Made by a program: the position numbers and the translations under genes | Shown: one piece after another, positions 1 through 4,516 of the stretch | How positions within the stretch are numbered: the stretch's first letter is position 1 | Layout of the letters: each line of letters begins with the position of its first letter | From: Halobacteriales archaeon | GTDB lineage: Archaea > Thermoplasmatota > SW-10-69-26 > JACQPN01 > JAIVGT01 | NCBI GenBank assembly: GCA_020201485.1 | Contig: JAIVGT010000235.1 | Location: 1-6,815 of the forward strand | Reading direction: 5' to 3' | Length of the DNA: 6,815 nucleotides | Notes under the pieces: generated by a model | Seen by the model: the letters and a program-made list of their open reading frames with translations, nothing else | Database searches by the model: none | What the model was told of the DNA's origin: nothing

Positions 1-2
1 AC

Positions 3-440
3 CACGCGCTGCCCTTCGTCAGCCGCGGCGACCAGAGCGGGACCCACCTGAAAGAGCAGGAGCTGTGGAGGTCCGCGGGCCTCGACTACGCCAAGCGGGT
101 CGCGCTCGCCAACAACACGTGGTACCACAGCGTCGGCCAGGGCATGGCAGCGACGCTGCGCGTGGCCGACCAGCTGCAGGCCTACTGCCTCACGGACGAC
201 GGCACGTTCTACGCCGTGAGCCCGCCCGGCCTGGCCATCGTCCGCCAGAACGAGCCGCCGCTGCGCAACCAGTACAGCGTGATGCTGCTCAACGCCAGCC
301 GCACGCACCCGCAGCAGGACCTGGCGCAGGCCTTCGCCCATTGGATGGTCAGCCCGGCGACGCAGCAGCGCATCGCCGCGTACGCGGTGAACGGGCACAC
401 GCTGTTCACGCCCGACGCGGGGGTCGTGGAGCCCCGCTGA
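3..440 (+). CDS. tupA: Tungstate ABC transporter substrate-binding protein TupA (3' part only)
   Basis: This is the C-terminal 145 residues of an extracytoplasmic oxyanion-binding protein; the signal peptide and first lobe lie left of the window. The frame is open from base 3 to the TGA at 438-440. Near the left edge it reads PFVSRGDQSGTH, the TupA-type anion-binding motif, in which Arg and the Thr six residues later are ligand residues in characterised TupA proteins. It continues with WYHSVGQGMAATLRVAD and AYCLTDDGTFYA, also typical of TupA, and ends with a helical region around HWMVSPATQQRIAAY and VNGHTLFTP. These motifs favour tungstate over molybdate (ModA-type) or sulfate, but selectivity cannot be proved from sequence, and the N-terminal TTTS ligand motif is not visible. 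tupB follows 30 nt downstream in the same frame, and then tupC, which makes a standard importer operon. Confidence 0.93.
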   Translation, partial: HALPFVSRGDQSGTHLKEQELWRSAGLDYAKRVALANNTWYHSVGQGMAATLRVADQLQAYCLTDDGTFYAVSPPGLAIVRQNEPPLRNQYSVMLLNASRTHPQQDLAQAFAHWMVSPATQQRIAAYAVNGHTLFTPDAGVVEPR

Positions 441-448
441 GCTTATCG
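441..448 (+). promoter_or_regulatory. Weak TATA-like element before tupB
   Basis: The stretch gcttatcg, just after the tupA stop, is the only A/T-rich patch in the tupA-tupB gap. Its centre is about 26 nt before the GTG start of tupB, which is the archaeal TATA-to-start distance for a leaderless transcript. No Shine-Dalgarno precedes tupB, so either internal initiation or readthrough from tupA is possible. The element is short and could be chance. Confidence 0.22.
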
Positions 449-470
449 CGTCCCCCTGCGTTCCGCGCAC

Positions 471-1148
471 GTGCTCGCCACGCACATCGGCGGCGACCTG
501 CCCTCGGAGCTGCTCCGCATCACCGTCCTGTCGCTGGCCGTGGCGGGCGCGGGCACGTTCCTCGCCGCCCTCGTCGGCGTGCCCCTCGGCGTCTGGCTCG
601 CCCTGCACCCGAGCCGCGCCGCGCGCTGGCTGCGCATCGTGAGCCGCACGCTGTACGGCATGCCGCCGGTCGTCGTCGGCCTGCTCGTGTTCCTCCTGCT
701 CAGCCGCGCCGGGCCGCTCGGCTCCTTCGGCTTGCTGTTCACGGCAGAGGCGATGGTGGTGGCGCAAGCGTTGCTCGTGCTGCCCCTCGTGCTCGGGCTG
801 AGCATGGCCGCGGTGGAGGCGGTGGACCCGGCGCTGCACGAGACCGCGCTCGGCCTGGGTGCGCGGGGCTGGCGGCTCGTGCGGACCTTCGGGCACGAGG
901 CGCGCGAGGGCATCGCCAGCGCGGTCCTCGTCGGCTTCGGGCGCGCGGTGAGCGAGGTGGGCGCGGTCATCATCGTCGGCGGGAACATCCTGTTCCACAC
1001 GCGCGTGCTCACCACGGCCATCGTCGAGGAGACGGACGCGGGCAACACCACCTTCGCCCTCGCCCTCGGGGCCATCCTGCTCGCGCTCGCGCTGGGCACG
1101 GCGCTGTTCGTCGGTCGGCTGGAGGAGGGCGGTGCCGCTGCGGCTTGA
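471..1148 (+). CDS. tupB: Tungstate ABC transporter permease TupB
   Basis: This is the integral membrane subunit that forms the channel for tungstate and couples to the TupC ATPase. The protein has 225 residues, normal for TupB-type permeases. Hydrophobic segments are visible near residues 16-45, 62-79, 91-115, 147-172 and 195-214. The cytoplasmic coupling loop (EAA motif) lies at about 122-142, beginning HETALGLGARG, and is followed by FGRAVSEVGAVIIVGG and NILFHTRVLTTAI, both typical of TupB/ModB permeases. The GTG at 471 is chosen because the same frame is closed by the tupA stop at 438-440 and there is no other ATG/GTG/TTG between. The last codons (RLEEGG) also carry the ribosome binding site of tupC, and the two genes overlap by 17 nt, so their translation is probably coupled. 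Confidence 0.92.
   Translation: MLATHIGGDLPSELLRITVLSLAVAGAGTFLAALVGVPLGVWLALHPSRAARWLRIVSRTLYGMPPVVVGLLVFLLLSRAGPLGSFGLLFTAEAMVVAQALLVLPLVLGLSMAAVEAVDPALHETALGLGARGWRLVRTFGHEAREGIASAVLVGFGRAVSEVGAVIIVGGNILFHTRVLTTAIVEETDAGNTTFALALGAILLALALGTALFVGRLEEGGAAAA
1121..1127 (+). promoter_or_regulatory. Shine-Dalgarno site of tupC
   Basis: GGAGGAG ends four bases before the GTG at 1132. It lies inside the last codons of tupB and is the clearest ribosome binding site before any start codon in the window. It decides the GTG start of tupC and fits an internal operon gene that cannot be leaderless. Confidence 0.75.
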
Positions 1149-1854
1149 GGTCCAGCGCGTGGACAAGCGCTTCGCGGCGCGCGCGGCCCTGCGCGACGCC
1201 AGCCTCGAGGCGCGCGGCGGCGAGGTGCTCGTCCTGCTCGGGCCGAGCGGCAGCGGGAAGAGCACGCTCCTGCGCTGCATCGCCGGCCTCGAGCGGCCCG
1301 ACGAGGGCCACATCCGCCTCGACGGCGCGCCGCCCCGCCACGACGACCCGCGCGTGGGGCTGGTGCGCCAGCGGCCTGCGCTGTTCCGGCGCACGGCCGC
1401 GGAGAACGTGCTCTTCGGCCTGGAGGCGCGGGAGCGGCCGCGCGACGAGGCGCACAGCGCGGCGCGGGCGGCGATGGAGCGGCTCGGCATCTGGGAGCTG
1501 CGCGATGCCCCGGCGCGCAAGCTGAGCGCCGGGGAGCAGCAGCGCGTGGCCTTCGCGCGCGCCTTGGTCCTCGCGCCCGAACTGCTGCTGCTCGACGAGG
1601 CGACCGCCCACCTCGACCCGGCGAACGCGCTGCTCCTCGAGCGCGAGGTCCGGCGGCAGGCGCACTTCGGCTGCTGCGTGGTCGCGGCGACGCACGACCT
1701 CCCCGCGGCGCTCCGCCTGGCCGACCGCGTGCTCGTGCTGGCCGAGGGCCGCGTGTGCGAGGAGGGCCCGGCCCGCTCCTTCTTCGCGAAGCCCGCGAGC
1801 CCGGAAGGGCAGGCCTTGCTCCGCGCCGGCATGGCCGGGGCCGAAAACCTTTAG
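1132..1854 (+). CDS. tupC: Tungstate ABC transporter ATP-binding protein TupC
   Basis: This is the cytoplasmic ATPase that drives import through TupB. All nucleotide-binding motifs are intact in its 240 residues: Walker A GPSGSGKST at 37-45, Q-loop Gln80 (VRQRPALF), signature LSAGEQQ at 131-137, Walker B LLLLDE at 151-156 with catalytic Glu156, D-loop around LD at 161-162, and the switch His188 (ATHD). The signature has Ala and Glu where LSGGQ is classical. Such variants are common and the domain should be active. No regulatory TOBE domain follows, consistent with the short TupC form rather than ModC. The GTG start is set by the strong Shine-Dalgarno four bases upstream. Assignment to tungstate rests on the neighbouring TupA and TupB; the ATPase alone would only say oxyanion ABC importer. 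Confidence 0.9.
   Translation: MPLRLEVQRVDKRFAARAALRDASLEARGGEVLVLLGPSGSGKSTLLRCIAGLERPDEGHIRLDGAPPRHDDPRVGLVRQRPALFRRTAAENVLFGLEARERPRDEAHSAARAAMERLGIWELRDAPARKLSAGEQQRVAFARALVLAPELLLLDEATAHLDPANALLLEREVRRQAHFGCCVVAATHDLPAALRLADRVLVLAEGRVCEEGPARSFFAKPASPEGQALLRAGMAGAENL
1843..1853 (+). promoter_or_regulatory. Putative archaeal promoter for the 97-residue protein gene
   Basis: gaaaaccttta is an A/T-rich island overlapping the tupC stop codon. The purine/A-rich half could be a BRE and the CCTTTA half a weak TATA box. It lies about 33 nt before the ATG at 1884, which would give a leader of only a few bases. A very similar CCTTTT element stands at the same distance before pgk. This is inferred from spacing and base composition only. 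Confidence 0.35.
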
Positions 1855-1874
1855 CGGGGCAGCCCCTTCCCCGC
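1854..1874 (+). repeat. GC-rich inverted repeat directly after tupC
   Basis: The arms gcgggg (1854-1859) and ccccgc (1869-1874) are exactly complementary around a 9-base loop. It starts on the last base of the tupC stop codon and ends ten bases before the next ATG. It could mark the 3' end of the tup transcript or sit in the core promoter region of the next gene. In DNA this GC-rich it may also be chance; no T tract follows. Confidence 0.3.
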
Positions 1875-1883
1875 CCGAGACCG

Positions 1884-2177
1884 ATGGCCGCCTTCGCTGT
1901 GTTCGAGGTGCCGGGCAAGGAGATCCCCAAGGGCACCCAGGCCCTGAACGACGACCAGGTCTCGCGCCTGACCATCATCGTCAAGGACGGCCACCCGTAC
2001 GGGCTCCCCTCCGGCGCGCAGCTCGTCTTCGTCGAGGGCAACGAGCACCAGGTGAAGCGCGCGGAGGAGCTGTTCAGCGCCTTCGCGACGAAGCCGAAGA
2101 ACCAGGACGCGCTCCGCGCCCAGCTCATGAAGGAAGAGGACGAGGCCGCGGGCGGCGTCGGGTTCATCTTCGGCTGA
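1884..2177 (+). CDS. Small protein of unknown function with a C-terminal GFIFG tail
   Basis: I do not recognise this 97-residue protein. It has no signal peptide, no membrane segment and no cysteine. The likely structure is short beta strands near residues 3-9 (FAVFEVP), 27-34 (SRLTIIVK) and 46-50 (QLVFV), then two charged helices at about 54-68 and 73-88, ending in a glycine-rich hydrophobic tail GGVGFIFG. A conserved-looking tail on a charged helix suggests a docking or assembly peptide, but that is inference. The ATG at 1884 is chosen over the GTG at 1881-1755-side in-frame starts because upstream codons overlap tupC in another frame and because a promoter-like element sits 33 nt before it. 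It lies on the same strand as the tup genes but probably has its own promoter. Codon use matches its neighbours, so it is very likely a real gene. Confidence 0.78.
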   Translation: MAAFAVFEVPGKEIPKGTQALNDDQVSRLTIIVKDGHPYGLPSGAQLVFVEGNEHQVKRAEELFSAFATKPKNQDALRAQLMKEEDEAAGGVGFIFG

Positions 2178-2182
2178 AGCCC

Positions 2183-2287
2183 TTGCCGCGCGTGCTCCGG
2201 CAACCCGTGCGGCACGGCATCCTCGCGCTCGGCGCGGTCGGCATCTCGTTCGCGTCGACCGCAGCATTCCTCTTCATCGGACGTTAG
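2183..2287 (+). pseudogene. Upstream segment of a small membrane protein frame, closed by TAG
   Basis: This frame can begin at TTG 2183, GTG 2192 or GTG 2207 and runs to an in-frame TAG at 2285-2287. It encodes an arginine-rich start (LPRVLRQPVRH) followed by one hydrophobic helix (GILALGAVGISFASTAAF), the layout of an N-terminal membrane anchor. Immediately after the TAG, the same frame continues with further hydrophobic helices up to 2542. The simplest reading is that 2183-2542 was one gene for a membrane protein of about 119 residues, broken by a single nonsense change, for example TGG to TAG. It begins five bases after the preceding gene's stop, so it was probably co-transcribed with it. 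A sequencing error or stop-codon readthrough are alternatives. No homologue is recognised. Confidence 0.4.
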
Positions 2288-2329
2288 TTCCTGGCGGGGC
2301 TCGCCTTCGTCGGGCTCAGCGCAGTCGCG

Positions 2330-2542
2330 ATGTGGGCCGCGTTTGGCTTCGCTTGCGCGCCCTTCGTCGGAACACGCTGGCGTGCGTGGCTCGTCGGCGG
2401 CGTGCTTTACCTGCCCGCAGGTGCCGCCTGGCTCGCGATGTTCGGCAGCCGCAGCCCGCTCATCACGGTGGTCACCTGGCCCGTGCAGATGTGGCTGCCC
2501 GCATACTGCAGCGCGCTCGGCTTGGCGTGCGCTGCGAAGTGA
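2330..2542 (+). CDS. Small multi-helix membrane protein, unknown function (downstream part of an interrupted frame)
   Basis: From the ATG at 2330 this gives 70 residues with hydrophobic stretches at about 1-14, 19-38 (WLVGGVLYLPAGAAWLAMFG) and 44-68. The open frame extends upstream to the TAG at 2285-2287, and those extra codons encode FLAGLAFVGLSAVA, so the ATG at 2330 would cut a helix in the middle. No ATG, GTG or TTG lies between the TAG and 2330, and no ribosome binding site or TATA box is evident. Third positions are still mostly G/C but with more A/T-ending codons (ttt, gct, gga, aca, ctt) than in neighbouring genes, which fits relaxed selection. It may be a functional short protein, or the remnant of the longer gene starting near 2183. 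I do not recognise a family. Confidence 0.45.
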   Translation: MWAAFGFACAPFVGTRWRAWLVGGVLYLPAGAAWLAMFGSRSPLITVVTWPVQMWLPAYCSALGLACAAK

Positions 2543-2548
2543 GAGGGA

Positions 2549-2568
2549 CGACCTCCCCCCGGAGGTCG
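2549..2568 (+). terminator. Eight-base-pair stem-loop after the membrane protein gene
   Basis: cgacctcc (2549-2556) and ggaggtcg (2561-2568) pair perfectly around a CCCC loop, starting seven bases after the TGA of the preceding gene. It lies in the 90-bp gap between convergent genes, so it could protect or end transcripts from either side. No U tract follows, and archaea seldom rely on hairpins for termination, so transcript-end function is only a guess. Confidence 0.35.
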
Positions 2569-2580
2569 CGGGCGCGTGGA

Positions 2581-2611
2581 GGCCGAGCCGCTGCCCGCGA
2601 GCGGCGAGGCC
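2581..2611 (+). repeat. Second, two-tier hairpin with tandem G-A pairs in the convergent gap
   Basis: Read as + strand RNA, ggcc (2581-2584) pairs with ggcc (2608-2611) and gccgct (2587-2592) pairs with agcggc (2600-2605) around a 7-base loop. The two tiers are separated by GA opposite GA (2585-2586 against 2606-2607), which would form tandem sheared G-A pairs. The - strand RNA would have TC opposite TC and be less stable, so a + strand role is favoured if it is real. GC richness makes chance pairing possible. Confidence 0.3.
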
Positions 2612-2632
2612 GGAACGCGCTCCGATGTCAGC

Positions 2633-3169
2633 TCAAGCTGCCGGAGCCTGCAGGCTGGCGAGCATGGCCAGCCCGGTCTGCGTCGGCACGTAGCGCACCG
2701 CGCGCTCGTCCCCGTGCTGGGCCAGGAGGCCGAGGTCGAGCAGCTCCCGCGCGTGGTGCCGGATGGTCGGCGGCTGCAAGCCCAGCTCCCGGGCCGCCTG
2801 GCTCGGGCGCAGCCCTTGCGCGCGGGAGGCGAGCTCGAGCAGCGCGCGCCGCGACGGATGCCGCAGGGCGGCGAGGCTGCGCGTCTGCGCCGGCGGGAGC
2901 GCGCGCGGGAAGAACAGCGTCTCGCCGCCGTGGCGGACGCGCGTCAGGTACCCGTTGCGCTCCAGCTTGTCGAGGTGCCACTGCGTCGGCCCGCGCGCCA
3001 GCCCGACGCGCGCGCCCACCTCGCCCAGGCTCAGCCCGGGCTGCGCGTTCAGCAGGCGGAGCATGTCGCCACGCGTCTCGTGCTGGAGCACCTGCTCGCC
3101 CTCGATGCGCGCATAACCCTGCTCCATGCGGAGCTTGCGGGCGCGGGTGGGTCGCTTCAGCAGGCGCAT
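2633..3169 (-). CDS. Tandem winged-helix transcriptional regulator
   Basis: This is a 178-residue DNA-binding protein made of two winged-helix units and little else. The first unit spans about 31-88, with recognition helix GPTQWHLDKLER (60-71) and a wing ending GGETLFFP. The second spans about 104-163, with helix PPTIRHHARELLDLGLL (133-149) and wing HGDERAVRYVP. The pattern is of the ArsR/MarR-like archaeal type. There is no cysteine, so a thiol-based metal or redox switch is excluded, and no ligand-binding or membrane domain is present. The N-terminus is basic (KRPTRARK). The ATG at 3169 is preferred to the ATG at 3127 because a TATA box lies about 26 nt upstream of it, predicting a leaderless mRNA. 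The gene follows pgk on the same strand but has its own promoter. Targets are unknown; autoregulation is plausible. Confidence 0.9.
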   Translation of the reverse strand: MRLLKRPTRARKLRMEQGYARIEGEQVLQHETRGDMLRLLNAQPGLSLGEVGARVGLARGPTQWHLDKLERNGYLTRVRHGGETLFFPRALPPAQTRSLAALRHPSRRALLELASRAQGLRPSQAARELGLQPPTIRHHARELLDLGLLAQHGDERAVRYVPTQTGLAMLASLQAPAA

Positions 3170-3192
3170 GGCGCTGCATCTGCAGGCTGCGC

Positions 3193-3206
3193 TATATAGG
3201 GATTCG
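3193..3206 (-). promoter_or_regulatory. Archaeal TATA box and BRE-like element of the winged-helix regulator
   Basis: On the - strand, CTATATAG (3192-3199) is preceded by CGAATCC (3200-3206), which resembles a BRE. The TATATA core is centred about 26-27 nt before the ATG at 3169, so transcription should start at or beside the start codon. It is the best promoter in the window and stands out sharply from the surrounding GC-rich DNA. It lies in the 73-bp gap between pgk and the regulator. Confidence 0.7.
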
Positions 3207-3242
3207 GGTCGCCGGGCCGAACAGCGCGGACTACCCGCGCAG

Positions 3243-4475
3243 TCAGAACTTGCCCTGGAAGCGCTCCTTGCTCACCTTGAGCGCCTCGACCGCGGGCAGC
3301 GGCTCGCCCGTGAGGTAAGCCATGAGCGCCCCCCCGGCGAGGCTGACGTGGCCGAAGTCGTCGAAGCCGAGGCCGAACTTGTGCAGGGTGCTCGTGGTGT
3401 GCCCGCCGCCGATGAGGGAGAAGCCCTCCGCGTCGCTGATGGCCTGCAGCAGCCCGCGCGTGCCCTGGTCGAACGGCGGCTCCTCGAATAAGCCGGCGGG
3501 GCCGTTGAAGAACAGCGACCCGGCCTGGCCGATGATGTTCGTGTAGTCCTCGATGGTCTCGGGCCCGATGTCGAGCATCGGGTGCTCCGTGGGCAGGTCC
3601 TCGATCCAGATGTCCTCCCGGACCTTCTTGCTGCGCACGCCGACGTCGATGGGCGTGACGATGCCGTCGTCGAACTCCTCGAGCAGCTTCTCCGCGGCGG
3701 GAAGGTGGTCCAGAATCTTCTTCTTCGCCAGGATGCCCATCGTCGCGTCGCCCAGCTCGTGGCCACGAGCGACGAGGAACAGCTCCCCGACGAGGCCGGT
3801 GAGCAGGGCCTGGTCGAGCTTGCCGCTGGCGAAGTTGTGCCGCATGACAGCGATGCTGTCCTCGGGCTTCGCCCCGCCGAGCACGTAGATGGTCGGCGGC
3901 TCCGGGTTGCCGCTGGCCATCTCCAGGGCGGTGAGCTCCTTCGCCATCGCCGGGCCCGCCGCGCTCGGCAGCAGGAGCGGGAAGCCCACGATGCTCGCCT
4001 GGCTGCGGTGGCTCGCGGGGAACGCGTCGTTGACGTAGGCGTCGGCGTGCTTCGACAAGGCTTGCACGAAGCCGGCCTTCGCATGCTCCTCCGGCTGCGC
4101 CTTCCGCGTCTCCTCTTCCAGGCCGCGCACGTTCTCCAGCATGAGCGCCTCGCCCGGCGGGAGCCGCTTCATGGCGTCGAGCGCCTGGGGCCCGGCGATG
4201 TCCTCGACGAAGTGCACGGGCAGGCGCGCGTGCTGGCCGAGGAGCGCGGCGTGCTCGCGCAGGCTGGTGTAGTCCTCGTCGCCGTGGCGCCCCTGGTGCG
4301 CGAGGACCACGACCCTCGCCCCGCGGCGCGCCACCTCGCGCACGCTCTCGGCGCCGGCCATGATGCGCTCCTGGCCCGCGACCCTGCCGCCCTGGATGGG
4401 GCTGTTGATGTCGAGCCGGAGGAGGATGGTCTTGCCCTGAACCTTCAGCTCGTCGAGGCTGAACCAGTCGGCCAT
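3243..4475 (-). CDS. pgk: Phosphoglycerate kinase, archaeal type
   Basis: This cytoplasmic enzyme interconverts 1,3-bisphosphoglycerate + ADP and 3-phosphoglycerate + ATP in glycolysis and gluconeogenesis. From the ATG at 4475 it has 410 residues, the usual length. Substrate motifs in the N-terminal lobe are RLDINSP (20-26), AHQGRHGD (59-66), LENVR (113-117) and VNDAF with His156-Arg157; the AHQGR form is characteristic of archaea. The nucleotide lobe has GGAKPED (200-206), DIGPETI (302-308), NGPAG (324-328) and IGGGHT (355-360). The usual STGGGA loop reads SLAGGA (378-383), losing a normally conserved Thr and Gly. A GTG at 4499 would add eight residues but lies only about 9 nt from the promoter-like element and lacks conserved sequence, so the ATG is preferred. 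It is 37 bp downstream of rad50; the regulator that follows has its own promoter. Confidence 0.97.
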   Translation of the reverse strand: MADWFSLDELKVQGKTILLRLDINSPIQGGRVAGQERIMAGAESVREVARRGARVVVLAHQGRHGDEDYTSLREHAALLGQHARLPVHFVEDIAGPQALDAMKRLPPGEALMLENVRGLEEETRKAQPEEHAKAGFVQALSKHADAYVNDAFPASHRSQASIVGFPLLLPSAAGPAMAKELTALEMASGNPEPPTIYVLGGAKPEDSIAVMRHNFASGKLDQALLTGLVGELFLVARGHELGDATMGILAKKKILDHLPAAEKLLEEFDDGIVTPIDVGVRSKKVREDIWIEDLPTEHPMLDIGPETIEDYTNIIGQAGSLFFNGPAGLFEEPPFDQGTRGLLQAISDAEGFSLIGGGHTTSTLHKFGLGFDDFGHVSLAGGALMAYLTGEPLPAVEALKVSKERFQGKF

Positions 4476-4504
4476 GAGCACCGGGGGAGGACTCCCCACC
4501 CACG

Positions 4505-4516
4505 CAAAAGGCTTAC
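4505..4516 (-). promoter_or_regulatory. Putative pgk promoter overlapping the rad50 stop
   Basis: On the - strand the bases read gtaagccttttg. The CCTTTT core (4511-4506) is centred about 32 nt before the pgk ATG at 4475, matching the spacing of the CCTTTA element before the gene at 1884. It includes the TAA stop of rad50 (4515-4513), so pgk could be transcribed alone as well as by readthrough from rad50. The TATA match is weak. Confidence 0.35.

Noticed and set aside
3..440. ModA or sulfate-binding protein instead of TupA
   Set aside because: The SRGD-x-SGTH, GQGM and TLTD-like GTFYA pattern is that of TupA; ModA and sulfate-binding proteins use different motifs.
65..1525. Long open frame on the + strand (about 486 residues) across tupA, tupB and tupC
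   Set aside because: It is extremely rich in Arg, Ala, Gly and Pro, has no family motif, and shadows three genes with clear motifs in other frames; long accidental frames are expected at this GC content.
443..2215. Long - strand open frame opposite the tup genes (about 590 residues)
   Set aside because: Low-complexity Arg/Ala/Pro/Ser translation antisense to well-supported genes; no recognisable domain.
2285..2287. TAG as a pyrrolysine codon
   Set aside because: Not accepted as the main explanation: nothing in the window suggests a methanogen or pyl genes, and one nonsense change or base error is simpler. Kept only as an option to test.
3170..3200. Palindromic operator next to the regulator promoter (gcgctgcat...gctgcgc)
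   Set aside because: The arms look alike but are not reverse complements beyond four bases, so no operator can be claimed.
4476..4499. Upstream GTG start at 4499 giving a longer PGK
   Set aside because: The added residues (MGSPPPVL) are not typical of PGK, and the promoter-like element would lie too close to the start; MADWFSL from ATG 4475 fits better.
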